Notes under the pieces: generated by a model | The model's input: the letters and a program-made list of their open reading frames with translations, nothing else | Database searches by the model: none | Told to the model about the DNA's origin: nothing | In this document: positions 1 to 8,850 of the stretch, one piece after another | Position numbering within the stretch: the first letter of the stretch is position 1 | Layout: each line of letters starts with the position of its first letter | Origin: Streptomyces sp. NRRL B-1347 | Lineage (GTDB): Bacteria > Actinomycetota > Actinomycetes > Streptomycetales > Streptomycetaceae | Assembly (NCBI RefSeq): GCF_000720325.1 | Contig: NZ_JOJM01000020.1 | Span: 42,446 to 106,445, forward strand | Reading direction: 5' to 3' | DNA length: 64,000 bases | Translations under genes and position numbers: made by a program

Positions 1-476
1 TGGCCGTACTTCGGGACGGCGCAGGCGAGCGCGGAGAGCAGCAGCGCCGCGAGCGGCCACAGCGCGGCCTGCGCGGACCCGGCCCAGTCACCGCGCGCGG
101 TCCGCCCGAGGAAGGCACCGACGGGCGAGGGAGCGGCGGGGACGGGGGCGTATGCCGGGGTGGGCGGGGTTGCCAGGGAGAGTGGTGACGGTGGGGCCAG
201 CGGTGTCGGTGGGGCTGCTGGTGGCGGTGCGGCTACCGGTGGCGGTGCGGCCGTCGGGGTGGGGGGAACCACCAGGGTCTTGGGGTGACTTGGACCTTCG
301 GGGGCGCCCTCGGGAGCGCCCGCGGGAGCGTCCTGGAGCGCTTCTTGTGGCGCGTCTTGAGGCGCGGCGTCCGAGGCCTCCCCCGTCGGCTCCGGAAGGC
401 GTTCACGCCCGCACTTCATGCAGAAACGGGCCTCGTCCGGGGATGGCGCCCCGCAGTGCGGGCAATACGACGACAT
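1..476 (-). CDS. zinc-ribbon, proline/alanine-rich membrane protein (3' end cut by window)
   Basis: The ATG is at 476 on the minus strand with GGAG about 10 nt upstream, and the frame is open to base 1. The N-terminus carries two CxxC pairs (YCPHCG and FCMKCG) that form a zinc ribbon. A long Ala/Pro/Thr-rich linker follows, then the start of a hydrophobic segment (ALWPLAALLLSALACAV) near the window edge. Streptomyces has many zinc-ribbon proteins of this layout with a cytosolic ribbon, a disordered linker and transmembrane helices. The function is unknown and the C-terminal part is not visible. Confidence 0.7.
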   Translation of the reverse strand, partial: MSSYCPHCGAPSPDEARFCMKCGRERLPEPTGEASDAAPQDAPQEALQDAPAGAPEGAPEGPSHPKTLVVPPTPTAAPPPVAAPPPAAPPTPLAPPSPLSLATPPTPAYAPVPAAPSPVGAFLGRTARGDWAGSAQAALWPLAALLLSALACAVPKYG

Positions 477-615
477 CGGAACGCTCCGTCTTGAGGAGAT
501 CGTCAGGGGGACGGGTCGGTGAGCGCCGACCGTTATGCTCCGGCCACGCGGAGTGGCCGGTACATATCAACTGACACATCTTCCCCGGCGTGCGGTTCCC
601 GTCAACCGCCGCGTC

Positions 616-653
616 CGAAACGACCGTTCGACCTCTTGTCGAAACGACCGTTC
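616..653. repeat. 14-bp direct repeat at the 3' end of menG
   Basis: CGAAACGACCGTTC occurs at 616-629 and 640-653, 24 bp apart. The second copy covers the menG stop codon (652-654). In the menG frame the two copies differ at the stop: TGA in one, CGA in the other. It is probably a small tandem duplication. Confidence 0.7.
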
Positions 654-1347
654 AGTCCTTCTTGAACCCCCGGTGGAGCGCCACCACGCCGCCCGTCAGG
701 TTGCGGTACGCCACCTTGGACCAGCCCGCGTCGGACAGGCGCGCCGCCAGCTGCGGCTGGTTCGGCCAGGAGCGGATGGACTCGGCGAGGTAGACGTACG
801 CGTCCGGGTTCGAGCACACCGTGCGGGCCACCGGCGGCAGCGCGCGCATCAGGTACTCGATGTAGACCGTGCGGAACGGGCCCCACGTCGGCTCGGAGAA
901 CTCGCAGATCACCACGCGGCCGCCGGGGCGGGTCACGCGGAACAGCTCGCGCAGCGCGGCGTCGGTGTCCTGCACGTTGCGCAGGCCGAAGGAGATCGTG
1001 ACGGCGTCGAAGGTGTCGTCCTTGAACGGCAGCTTCGTGGCGTCGCCCGCGGTGAACGGCATCCACGGGTGGCGCTGCTTGCCGACCCGCAGCATGCCGA
1101 GCGAGAAGTCGCACGGCACCACGTAGGCGCCCGCCTGCGCGAAGGGCTGCGAGGACGTGGCCGTCCCGGCAGCGAGGTCGAGGATCTTCTGCGCGGGCCG
1201 CGCGTCGACGGCCCTGGCGACCTCCTTGCGCCACAGCCGGGCCTGGCCGAGCGAGATCACGTCGTTCGTGAGGTCGTACCGTTCCGCGACGTCGTCGAAC
1301 ATCGAGGCGACTTCGTGCGGCTGCTTGTCCAGGGATGCGCGGGTCAC
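652..1347 (-). CDS. menG: demethylmenaquinone methyltransferase
   Basis: This is a UbiE/MenG-family SAM-dependent C-methyltransferase that performs the last step of menaquinone synthesis. The 231-aa product has the family N-terminus ([18 protein letters not shown]), the SAM-binding loop KILDLAAGT at residues 54-62, the acidic motif in [11 protein letters not shown] and the distal ISFGLRNV block. The GTG at 1347 was chosen because it gives the usual family length; the frame stays open 37 codons further upstream but that stretch is low-complexity and unlike the family. It stands near mqnC, which makes the menaquinone precursor by the futalosine route. Confidence 0.93.
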   Translation of the reverse strand: MTRASLDKQPHEVASMFDDVAERYDLTNDVISLGQARLWRKEVARAVDARPAQKILDLAAGTATSSQPFAQAGAYVVPCDFSLGMLRVGKQRHPWMPFTAGDATKLPFKDDTFDAVTISFGLRNVQDTDAALRELFRVTRPGGRVVICEFSEPTWGPFRTVYIEYLMRALPPVARTVCSNPDAYVYLAESIRSWPNQPQLAARLSDAGWSKVAYRNLTGGVVALHRGFKKD

Positions 1348-1447
1348 CCGGCCTATTGTGTCAGGCCGGTCTTCTTCCTCGGCCGGGGCCTCTCGCCTGC
1401 GGCGGGCGGGCGCCCTCGCGTCTGCCCTCTTACCCTTTGCTGGCGAG

Positions 1448-1500
1448 TGCGGCGTCATCGTGGTTGCTCGCGCAGTTCCCCGCGCCCCTTTCGGGGCGCC
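1448..1500 (-). terminator. GC hairpin within a common Streptomyces extragenic repeat
   Basis: Stem GCGCCCC (1482-1488) / GGGGCGC (1493-1499) with a TTTC loop lies a few bases after the stop of the minus-strand gene at 1506. On the minus strand it reads into GGGGAACTGCGCGAGCAACC, a sequence I recognise as recurring widely between Streptomyces genes. It is probably a transcript end; there is no long T tract. Confidence 0.6.
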
Positions 1501-1505
1501 TCGCC

Positions 1506-2048
1506 TCAGCGGCGGCGGAAGAGGAGGCGGCCCTCGATGGCCGTGGCCAGGCAGGTCTCGTCGTCGGTGAAGATCGCGAAGTCCGCGGGTGACGACGGGG
1601 TCAGGGCGGTTCGGAGCGGAGCTTCGGTGACGACCCTGATGCCTGAACGGGTGACGGCCGTGCGGACCGGAGGGTGGGTGAAGGGGCCCGTCAGGGTGGT
1701 GGTGCCGGTGGCCAGGAGTCGCTGGAGGCCGCGGCGGGCGCTGTGGCCCCAGCGGGTGTCCGTCATGCCGAGCCGGTCCAGGTCCGCGCCGGTCAGCGGG
1801 GCCGTGCCGAGCTCGTCGGCCTCGCGCGGGTCGGGCCAGTACGCGGACTCCAGGAGGGCCGCGGCGTCGGGCTCGTGGCGGCCGGGGGTCAGGACGCCGT
1901 CCCAGCGCCGGACCCGGGCGCGCTCGCCGTACGCCGCGAGCAGCTCCTCGTACGGGCCGACGGCCGCGATCCGGGCGCCGTCGACGACGACGGCGTCCGC
2001 CCCCGCGGGGGCGGGCCGGACCGCGCGTACGTGGTGCAGTGTCAGCAA
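1506..2048 (-). CDS. imidazolonepropionase-like (amidohydrolase composite domain) protein
   Basis: A protein of about 180 aa that I recognise only as the small amidohydrolase-like protein found beside mqnC in streptomycetes. The N-terminus ([11 protein letters not shown], then [17 protein letters not shown]) matches the beta-sandwich start of metal-dependent hydrolases such as imidazolonepropionase, and the C-terminus ([20 protein letters not shown]) matches the closing strand. The catalytic barrel is largely missing and no HxH metal motif is visible, so enzymatic activity is doubtful. A TTG start at 2048 is preferred: GAGGG lies about 6 nt upstream and it begins 18 nt after the mqnC stop. 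It is probably co-transcribed with mqnC. Confidence 0.65.
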   Translation of the reverse strand: MLTLHHVRAVRPAPAGADAVVVDGARIAAVGPYEELLAAYGERARVRRWDGVLTPGRHEPDAAALLESAYWPDPREADELGTAPLTGADLDRLGMTDTRWGHSARRGLQRLLATGTTTLTGPFTHPPVRTAVTRSGIRVVTEAPLRTALTPSSPADFAIFTDDETCLATAIEGRLLFRRR

Positions 2049-2065
2049 CTGGCCCTCGCGCGGCC

Positions 2066-3280
2066 CTAGTTGGCGGTGAGGAGCTTCAGCTCCGGGTGGG
2101 CCGTGCCGCCCTCGATGGCGGTGGAGGAGATGTGCGAGGCGACGCGCTCGTCGACCGGGTCGTTCGCCGGGTCGTCGTGCACGACCAGGTGCTCGTACGT
2201 CGTGGCGCGCTGGGCGGGGACGCGGTCGGCTGTGCGGATCATGTCGATCATCTCGCGCAGGTTGGAGCGGTGCTTGGCGCCCGCGGAGGAGACCACGTTC
2301 TCCTCCAGCATCACCGAGCCGAGGTCGTCCGCGCCGTAGTGCAGCGTCATCTGGCCCGCCTCCTTGCCGGTGGTCAGCCAGGAGCCCTGGATGTGCGCGA
2401 CGTTGTCCAGGAAGATCCGCGCGATCGCGATCATCCGCAGGTACTCGAAGAGCGAGGCCTGCGTACGGCCCTTGAGGTGGTTGTTCTCCGGCTGGTACGT
2501 GTACGGGATGAAGGCCCGGAAGCCGCCCGTCCGGTCCTGTACGTCGCGGATCATGCGCAGGTGCTCGATGCGCTCGGCGTTCGTCTCGCCCGTGCCCATG
2601 AGCATCGTGGAGGTGGACTCCACGCCCAGGTTGTGCGCGGCCTCCATGATCTCCAGCCAGCGCTCGCCGGACTCCTTCAGCGGGGCGATGGCCTTGCGCG
2701 GCCGCGCCGGGAGCAGCTCGGCGCCCGCGCCCGCGAAGGAGTCGAGCCCGGCGGCGTTGATCCGCTGGATGGCCTCCTCGACGGACACCTTCGAGATCCG
2801 GGCCATGTGCTCGACCTCGCTCGCCCCCAGGCTGTGGATGACGAGCTGCGGGAACTCCTTCTTGATGGCCGCGAAGTGCTTCTCGTAGTACTCCACGCCG
2901 AAGTCCGGGTGGTGGCCGCCCTGGAACATGATCTGCGTGCCGCCCAGCTCCACGGTCTCCGCGCAGCGGCGCAGGATGTCGTCGAGGTCCCGGGTCCAGC
3001 CCTTCTTGGTGTCCTTCGGGGCGGCGTAGAAGGCGCAGAACTTGCACGCCGTCACGCAGACGTTCGTGTAGTTGATGTTCCGCTCGATGATGTACGTCGC
3101 GATGTGCTCGGTGCCCGCGTACCGGCGGCGGCGCACGGCGTCGGCCGCCGAGCCGAGCGCGTGCAGCGGGGCGTCCCGGTACAGGGCGAGCGCCTCTTCG
3201 GCGCTGATCCGTCCGCCCGCCGCGGCACGGTCGAGGACGGCTGTGACATCAGAGGACGTGAGGTCGGCCTTCTCGGTCAC
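2066..3280 (-). CDS. mqnC: cyclic dehypoxanthine futalosine synthase
   Basis: Radical-SAM enzyme of the futalosine menaquinone pathway that cyclises dehypoxanthine futalosine. The 404-aa product has the cluster motif CVTACKFC (C75, C79, C82; CX3CX2C), the family stretch NYTNVC before it, and the conserved [10 protein letters not shown] and [11 protein letters not shown] blocks. It starts with GTG at 3280 after GAAGGGA. mqnA is 31 kb away at 34.3 kb and menG is just downstream, so pathway genes are dispersed across the window. Confidence 0.96.
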   Translation of the reverse strand: MTEKADLTSSDVTAVLDRAAAGGRISAEEALALYRDAPLHALGSAADAVRRRRYAGTEHIATYIIERNINYTNVCVTACKFCAFYAAPKDTKKGWTRDLDDILRRCAETVELGGTQIMFQGGHHPDFGVEYYEKHFAAIKKEFPQLVIHSLGASEVEHMARISKVSVEEAIQRINAAGLDSFAGAGAELLPARPRKAIAPLKESGERWLEIMEAAHNLGVESTSTMLMGTGETNAERIEHLRMIRDVQDRTGGFRAFIPYTYQPENNHLKGRTQASLFEYLRMIAIARIFLDNVAHIQGSWLTTGKEAGQMTLHYGADDLGSVMLEENVVSSAGAKHRSNLREMIDMIRTADRVPAQRATTYEHLVVHDDPANDPVDERVASHISSTAIEGGTAHPELKLLTAN

Positions 3281-3374
3281 CGGGGCGTCCCTTCCGTAAG
3301 GGGGTTGGACAGATCGCTCTTCAGCGTACGCCAGCGCTCCGGGGCCCCCGCGTCCGGTGGTCGGCGCCCCGGCG

Positions 3375-4106
3375 TCAGGCCGCGTACGCGCCGAGCAGGA
3401 CGCCCGTGAGCCCGCCCGCCAGCAGGAACGGGCCGAAGGCTATGGCCGTCCTGCGGCCCGCCCCGCGCACCACGACGAGCCAGCCGCCGTACAGCGCGGC
3501 GCACACGAACCCGGCGAACGTGCCGAGCAGCAGCATGCCCCAGCCGTACCAGCCAAGGACCGCGCCCAGCGCGAGCGCGAGCTTGACGTCGCCGAACGCC
3601 ATCCCGTTCGGATTGATCAGGAACAGCACGAAGTAGCCGCCGCTGAGCACGAGCGCGCCGAGGGCCGCCTTCGCCCAGTCGCCGCCGTGCTCGGGCAGCG
3701 CGGCCGCCACCCCGAGGAGCGCGAGCGCCGCCCCCGCGAGCGGCAGGGTCAGCACGTCCGGCAGCCGCATCACGGCGCGGTCGACCCAGGCCAGGACGAG
3801 GGCGGGCGGCACGCACAGCAGCCACACCACGAGCTCCGGGCGCGGGCCCGTCGCCAGGCCGAGCAGCGCGCAGACCGCCGCCGCGACGAGCGCGAGGACG
3901 GGGCCCCGGGGGCCGTACCGCTCCCCGTCCGGGCAGCGGCCCGGGCCCAGCCAGCCCCGCACCTCGTGCGCGCCGCTCGGGCAGCGGTCGCGCCAGGGCT
4001 CGCCCGCCGGGGCCGAGAAGCGGTACACGGCGCGCGGCAGCGCGAGTCCGGCCAGGGCGCCCCACAGCGCGCCGCCGAGCACGAGCGGCAGTTCCACCAC
4101 GGTCAC
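3375..4106 (-). CDS. A24-family prepilin peptidase (TadV/CpaA-like)
   Basis: Membrane aspartyl protease that should process the Flp pilin and the TadE-type pseudopilins encoded upstream in the same operon. It has 243 aa, about seven hydrophobic segments and the two catalytic aspartates in context: D109 (AWVDRAVMRLPD) and D173 (FGDVKLALALG, the GxGD-type motif with A-F-G-D). The N-terminal methylase region of large PilD enzymes is reduced, with lone cysteines rather than CxxC pairs. The GTG at 4106 overlaps the upstream stop by 4 bp (GTGA), so it is translationally coupled to the LysM/BTAD gene. Confidence 0.88.
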   Translation of the reverse strand: MTVVELPLVLGGALWGALAGLALPRAVYRFSAPAGEPWRDRCPSGAHEVRGWLGPGRCPDGERYGPRGPVLALVAAAVCALLGLATGPRPELVVWLLCVPPALVLAWVDRAVMRLPDVLTLPLAGAALALLGVAAALPEHGGDWAKAALGALVLSGGYFVLFLINPNGMAFGDVKLALALGAVLGWYGWGMLLLGTFAGFVCAALYGGWLVVVRGAGRRTAIAFGPFLLAGGLTGVLLGAYAA

Positions 4107-7100
4107 CCCACCGCCGTGAGTCCGTCGCGCCACGCCGGAAGCAGCTCGTCGAGCAGCGCCTCCGTGCGCGGCGGGAGGCCGCGCGCGCCGCTGCGCGCAA
4201 CCAGGTCGGCGGCCAGGGCCTGGAGCCGGGCGGGGTCATCCGTGGCGTGCGTGGCCCGCAGCAGTTCGTTCCACAGCCGTTCGTCGGCGGGGGCCGAGGC
4301 GCGGGCGGAGGTCAGCGCCTCGATGGCCTGCTCGGCGCGCCCCTTCTCCAGGTGGAACTCGCTGAGCGCGAGCCCGATGTCCGCCACCAGCAGCGGCAGC
4401 TGCGCGTCGACGATCTCGTGCGTCAGCCAGCCGTAGCGCCCCTGGGGGCGGTCGGCGAGCAGCGGGCCGCGGACGAGGACCAGCGCGTCCGTGAGCATGC
4501 GGCCGCGCACCGCGCGGTTGCCGGCGCCGCGCCCCTGCGTCGCCTCGTGGTACAGCGAGCGCAGCACGTCCAGGTCGGAGACCACGGACGGGGCGAGCGT
4601 GAGCCGGCCCGACTCGTCGGCGCGCAGCCGGGGCGCGCCGTCCGGATCGCTGCCGAGCCACTCCCGGACCCGGTCGACGAGCGCGTCCCGCACGTCCTCG
4701 GTCACGCCGCGCGGCCACAGCGCGGAGGCGAGCACGCGCGGGTGCACCCCTTCGCGGTGGAGCAGCAGCAGCGCGAGCGCCTCGTGGAGCAGCGGGCTGC
4801 GCTCGCCGTCGGGCGTCTCCAGGCCGATGATCTCGTACGACCCGACCAGGCGCGCGTACACCGCGGGGCGGCCCTGCTCGCTGACGTCGACGAGGAAGGG
4901 GGGTGCGGCCGCGCCGCCGGTGGAGTCGTCGTCGCCGTCGCCGCCGTCGGGGTCCACCGCGGTGAACAGCTCGACCACCGCCCGCTGGAGCGCGTCCGGC
5001 AGCTGCTGCGCCGCCAGTTCGAGGCCGAGCAGCGGGGCCAGCAGCTTGCCGTCGGCGGTGATCTCCATTTCCCAGGCGGCACCGGGCAGTTCGCCGGAGT
5101 CCGTGCCGACGAGATAGCCGATGCCGAGGCGGCTGGCGTCGGCGGCCAGCTCGGCGAGCTTGACGGCCTCGTCCGCTGCGGGCCGGTCCGCGAGCAGCAC
5201 CAGGTGGGGCGCCCAGCGGGTGTGCTGGGCGGGGCCGGTGCGGCCGGTGAGGACCGAGTCGTGCCCGGCGGCGCCGAGTGCGCCGCGCCGCTGCCGCGTC
5301 TCGGCCTCCATGGTCTCGATGAGCGCCTCGACGTCCTCCAGGTGCCGCAGCCGGTTCGGCGCGAGCGGGGTGAGGTCGCGGCCGAAGCCGACCAGCGTGA
5401 TCGTCATGCGGTCCGACCAGCCGTTGGTGGCCAGCTCGGCGGCGACGGACGCGAACACGGCGGCCCGGTCGGCGACGGCACCGCTCAGCGAGACGATGCC
5501 CGGCACCGCTTCGAGGTTGAGCAGCAGCCGCGAGTCGTCCATGGTGCCGAGGCAGACCAGGCCGGGATAGGGCGCCGCCGCGTCCACGTCCTCGTACGCC
5601 TCGGCGTCGGTGCGCGCGAGCGTCCAGAACGTCTGGTCCTGGCCCAACCGCCAGGGCGCGGGCGGCCGTCCCGCGGGCTGTGCGAGCTGGAGGTGCAGGT
5701 CGCCGTTGCTCAGCCAGGCCGCGTACACCGTCGGCAGCGGGCGGGACTCGGCGGTGAGCGCGGCGGCGAGGCCGCGCAGGCCGCGGTCCAGGAGCCGGAC
5801 GCCCTCGGGGTCGGCGCCCACGAGCAGCGCGTCCTGCGCATCGGCCGCGGTGCCGGTCGGCGTGGGCGGCTCCATGCCGCGGCGCCCGCCGACGGCGCCC
5901 ATCGCCGACTGCCACAGCGCGTGGCGGCGGCGCCTGCCGAGCGCGCCGAGCAGCCCGGCCGCGAGCAGCGGTGCCCCGACGAGCGCCTCGGGGAGCCCGA
6001 AGGAGAAGCCGTCGGACTCGGCCGCCGTGCCCTGGTCGCCCGCGGCGGGCGCGGCGGGTTCGCCGGTGCCCCGGCCGCCACCCCGCTCCGCGCCGCCCGG
6101 ACGCTGCTCGGGGATCGTGATGTGCGCCGTGTCCCGGTCGACGGATCCGCCGCCCTTGCGGTCAGCGCCCTGCCGGTCGCCGCCCTGGTGGGCGCCGCCG
6201 CCCCGGCGCTCGTCCCCGGTCTTCGCGTAGTCGGAGATCTGCTCGCGGACCTCCTTCGGCACCTCGGGCGCCTCGTCGGGCATCTCGACGAGCTCGCCGC
6301 CGTGGGCGTCGGCGGGCATCTCCATGATCCAGCCGGGCCGGATCAGACTGGCCTCGGAGAGGCGGGAGCCGTCGGGCTGCTCGCGGTCCTTGTTGAGCTG
6401 GTAGATCTCCTTGTACCTGCGGCCGTCGCCCAGGTGCCGCTCCGCTATCTCCCACAGGGAGTCGTGGTGGCGGCCCTCGGGCGGCTGGATGCGGTAGAAC
6501 TTCGTGTCGCCGTCCTCGCCGGTGCCCGCGCGGTCGGCGGCCTGCGCCGCCTGGTCCGCGACCGCGTTCGCCGCGGCCGCCGCGCCCTGGTGCTCCTGCG
6601 CGAAGAGGCCCGGCGTCCGCTGGGCGGCCGCCGCCGCGGGCTTCTGGTTCCCCTCGGGGGACTGCCCGAACTGCGAGAGCCCGGGCGCGAAGCTGGCCGC
6701 CGTGGCGCCGATGAGCAGCACCGCGGCGACCAGCTGCCGCGCGAGCACCTGGCTCGGTCCCGCGCCCGGCACCCGCCCCGGCATGCCGACCCCGGACAGG
6801 GCGGCCTTCACCTCGACGAGCACACAGGCGGTGAACTGGGCCCAGGCCAGCCACACGACCACCGTCAGCACATTGACGAACGTGCCGACCGTGATCTCCT
6901 GCTGGAGCCAGTCGAGGGACGGTGCCCCGCCGGGCAGCGGCCAGCCCACGAAGTACGCGAGCGCCCCGGGCACGCCGACGAGCAGCGCGGCGAGGGCGAC
7001 GAAGGCGAGGAACGCCTTGACGAAGTCCCCGGCCGAACGCCGTCGCGTCGGCAGCGGCTGCGGCGTCCTGTTCCGCGGCGTCGCCGGGGTGCCCGACGAG

Positions 7101-7132
7101 CCGTTCGAGGAGCGGGTGTTGCGTCGCGCCAT
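4103..7132 (-). CDS. membrane LysM / BTAD-domain protein of the Tad locus
   Basis: A 1009-aa protein. A basic leader precedes transmembrane helices at about 37-62, 84-106 and 130-148. A LysM-like module lies at about 210-275 (DSLWEIAERHLGDGRRYKEIY, WIMEMPAD), then a charged linker, a fourth helix near 385-405 and a large domain ending in a bacterial transcriptional activator (BTAD) TPR-like region (ALTSARASAPADERLWNELL). BTAD is known from SARP regulators, but no winged-helix DNA-binding domain is obvious before it here. The arrangement suggests an envelope-anchored sensor or assembly factor for the pilus rather than a classical activator. It is the penultimate gene of the pilus operon and overlaps the peptidase gene by 4 bp. 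Confidence 0.8.
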   Translation of the reverse strand: MARRNTRSSNGSSGTPATPRNRTPQPLPTRRRSAGDFVKAFLAFVALAALLVGVPGALAYFVGWPLPGGAPSLDWLQQEITVGTFVNVLTVVVWLAWAQFTACVLVEVKAALSGVGMPGRVPGAGPSQVLARQLVAAVLLIGATAASFAPGLSQFGQSPEGNQKPAAAAAQRTPGLFAQEHQGAAAAANAVADQAAQAADRAGTGEDGDTKFYRIQPPEGRHHDSLWEIAERHLGDGRRYKEIYQLNKDREQPDGSRLSEASLIRPGWIMEMPADAHGGELVEMPDEAPEVPKEVREQISDYAKTGDERRGGGAHQGGDRQGADRKGGGSVDRDTAHITIPEQRPGGAERGGGRGTGEPAAPAAGDQGTAAESDGFSFGLPEALVGAPLLAAGLLGALGRRRRHALWQSAMGAVGGRRGMEPPTPTGTAADAQDALLVGADPEGVRLLDRGLRGLAAALTAESRPLPTVYAAWLSNGDLHLQLAQPAGRPPAPWRLGQDQTFWTLARTDAEAYEDVDAAAPYPGLVCLGTMDDSRLLLNLEAVPGIVSLSGAVADRAAVFASVAAELATNGWSDRMTITLVGFGRDLTPLAPNRLRHLEDVEALIETMEAETRQRRGALGAAGHDSVLTGRTGPAQHTRWAPHLVLLADRPAADEAVKLAELAADASRLGIGYLVGTDSGELPGAAWEMEITADGKLLAPLLGLELAAQQLPDALQRAVVELFTAVDPDGGDGDDDSTGGAAAPPFLVDVSEQGRPAVYARLVGSYEIIGLETPDGERSPLLHEALALLLLHREGVHPRVLASALWPRGVTEDVRDALVDRVREWLGSDPDGAPRLRADESGRLTLAPSVVSDLDVLRSLYHEATQGRGAGNRAVRGRMLTDALVLVRGPLLADRPQGRYGWLTHEIVDAQLPLLVADIGLALSEFHLEKGRAEQAIEALTSARASAPADERLWNELLRATHATDDPARLQALAADLVARSGARGLPPRTEALLDELLPAWRDGLTAVG

Positions 7133-7156
7133 GGCGGGTGTCCTGGTCCTGGTCCT

Positions 7157-7254
7157 GTGAATGGGGGCCTGTGGGTGGGTGCTTGTGGGTGGGTGCTTGT
7201 GGATGGGGGTCTGTGGGTGGGGATCTGTGGATGGCTGCCAGCGAGTGGGTGCCT
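7157..7254. repeat. seven-copy 14-bp G-rich tandem array
   Basis: Seven consecutive 14-mers: GTGAATGGGGGCCT, GTGGGTGGGTGCTT (twice), GTGGATGGGGGTCT, GTGGGTGGGGATCT, GTGGATGGCTGCCA and GCGAGTGGGTGCCT. It sits 25 bp before the start of the LysM/BTAD gene. The G-rich strand has at least eight runs of three or more G and could fold as G-quadruplex. Fourteen is not a multiple of three, so it is not coding. Confidence 0.85.
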
Positions 7255-7372
7255 GTGGTGCCGGAGCACGTACTGCCGCTCGTATGACAGCGATCGTACG
7301 GACGGCGCGTCCGGCCGGGAGCGGCCTGTGGATAACCCTCGGCTTGTGGATATCCCCCGGCCGGACCGCGGC

Positions 7373-7744
7373 TCAGGTGCGGGTCTGGAACCTGTCGACG
7401 ACCCAGTGGTTGCCGCCGCGCTTGGTGTAGACCTCGAAGTTCACCCGGCCGCTGCCGAAGCTGAAGTCACAGGTACGCGTCTTGCCCTTGCCGCCCACGA
7501 GGCAGTGCCCGCCCCTGCCTTCCGTGGCCGGGCCGAAGACCACCACGCCGAAGGAACGGCCGTCCTGCTTGAGGTCCTTGACCTTCACCACGTCGTTGGC
7601 CGGGTTGTACGAGACCGAGCCCGCGGAGTACCCCTCGTAGAGGTTGGGGTGGACCGCCGCCGAACTGGGGCTCGTGCCCAGGGCGAGCGCCGCGGCGGCC
7701 GATACGGACACCACGGCCAGGGAACGGCGTATGTGCTGACGCAC
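7373..7744 (-). CDS. small secreted protein in the Tad operon
   Basis: A 123-aa exported protein with a basic n-region and a hydrophobic core (SLAVVSVSAAAALALG), and a likely signal-peptidase site after SSA-A. The mature part of about 95 aa contains two cysteines (GGHCLVG, KTRTCDF) that probably form a disulfide. The GTG at 7744 is preferred to the ATG at 7759 because GAGGAG lies 6-7 nt before the GTG and no ribosome binding site precedes the ATG. No family recognised. Its place between the TadG-like gene and the LysM/BTAD gene suggests a role with the pilus. Confidence 0.72.
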   Translation of the reverse strand: MRQHIRRSLAVVSVSAAAALALGTSPSSAAVHPNLYEGYSAGSVSYNPANDVVKVKDLKQDGRSFGVVVFGPATEGRGGHCLVGGKGKTRTCDFSFGSGRVNFEVYTKRGGNHWVVDRFQTRT

Positions 7745-7849
7745 TCTTTCTCTCCTCATGTCGAACTGTCGAACTGTCGAGACGTAGAACTACTGAACTC
7801 TGATCGCCGGGCGGCGGGCGGCGGGCGGCGGGCGGCGGGAACCGTCGGC

Positions 7850-8329
7850 TCACCCGACCTGGTTCTCCGCCGTCGCCCGGCCGTGGACGACGACGTCCCC
7901 GCCGTAGAACATCCCGGTGAAGACGGGGCTGTACGTCATCTGCACCTCGACCTCCACCTGCTGGGCGTCGGCGCTCACGCAGTGCGTGGCCGCCACGTCC
8001 GCGCCGCGCAGGCCCATCTCCCGGGCGAACTTCTGCACGCGGGCCCCGCAGTTCTCGTATCTGATGGGTGCTTCCTCACCCGCGTACAGGCCCTCGCGGT
8101 CGATGTCCTGCGCCGCGTAGCGCGCCGCCTGTTCGGCGATGTCCGCGGCGCGTTCGCGCTTCGAGATGGACATGCCGCCGTCGATCACGAACGCGGCCAG
8201 GGTCAGGAAGACGATCGCGAAGACGATGACCGCGCCCGCGCCCGAGCCCCGGTCGTCCAGGCGGGCGCGGCGGTCGTCGAGCCAGGCCCGCGCCCGCACC
8301 GCGTACGCGCGGTGGACTCCTGTCCTCAT
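7850..8329 (-). CDS. TadG-like pilus assembly protein
   Basis: A 159-aa protein with a basic cytoplasmic leader, one membrane helix at about 32-52 (AVIVFAIVFLTLAAFVIDGG) and an extracellular domain. This is the layout of the Rv3654c/TadG-type proteins of actinobacterial Tad loci, where the helix is followed by DGG and a region rich in A and Q (AADIAEQAARYAAQDI). It lacks the +5 glutamate of its TadE neighbours. The ATG at 8329 overlaps the upstream stop by 4 bp. Confidence 0.8.
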   Translation of the reverse strand: MRTGVHRAYAVRARAWLDDRRARLDDRGSGAGAVIVFAIVFLTLAAFVIDGGMSISKRERAADIAEQAARYAAQDIDREGLYAGEEAPIRYENCGARVQKFAREMGLRGADVAATHCVSADAQQVEVEVQMTYSPVFTGMFYGGDVVVHGRATAENQVG

Positions 8330-8850
8330 GTCTCGGCCCTCCGCAGCGGGTCGAGCGGCGAGCTGAACGTGGACTTCAGCGTGGTCGGCACGTCGAGGCC
8401 GAGCATCCCGAGGCCCCGCACCTCGCAGCTCACCTCGACCGTGAAGAGGGAGTCCGCCCGGAAGCCCGCGCTCTTCTGGACGACGTTCACCGGGCCCGAG
8501 CAGACGTCCGCCAGGTTCGCCATCGCGGCCCTGCGCGCCTCGATCATCGCCGTGCCCTGGTCCTTCTGGATGGAGCCCGCGCGGGCCGCGTCCCGCGCCG
8601 CCCCGTCGACGGCGCCGCGCCCGTCCACGAGCTGGCCGAAGGCCACCAGGACGAGGATGAACAGGATCATGACCGGCGCGAGGATGACGACTTCGACCGT
8701 GGAAAGACCGCTGTCCGCGCCCTGTCCGCCATCCACGCCCTGTACGCGGTCCGCACCCGCGCGCAGTGGGCCCGTCGGCCCCTCCGACCCCGCCGAACCC
8801 TCCGTACGCATCAGCCGCCGGAGCCGACGGCCTGGTTCGGGCCGTCTCAT
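8326..8850 (-). CDS. TadE-family pseudopilin
   Basis: A 174-aa protein with a long basic/acidic leader and then a prepilin-type site, G48 before LSTVEV with Glu at +5 (E53), followed by a helix (VVILAPVMILFILVLVAFGQL). TadE proteins are minor pseudopilins matured by the A24 peptidase. The two cysteines in the mature domain may pair. Both ends overlap neighbours by 4 bp (ATGA at 8847-8850 and 8326-8329). Confidence 0.87.
   Translation of the reverse strand: MRRPEPGRRLRRLMRTEGSAGSEGPTGPLRAGADRVQGVDGGQGADSGLSTVEVVILAPVMILFILVLVAFGQLVDGRGAVDGAARDAARAGSIQKDQGTAMIEARRAAMANLADVCSGPVNVVQKSAGFRADSLFTVEVSCEVRGLGMLGLDVPTTLKSTFSSPLDPLRRAET

Noticed and set aside
535..2079. Long plus-strand open frame of 514 codons opposite menG and its neighbour
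   Set aside because: Arg/Ala/Gly-rich antisense shadow produced by high GC; the minus-strand genes show clear family motifs and third-position bias.
7327..7335. TGTGGATAA, identical to a DnaA box, near a G-rich array
   Set aside because: A single box, with no cluster or dnaA/dnaN genes; the array itself is GTGGGT-type and does not match DnaA boxes. Chance match in a TGTGG-rich region.
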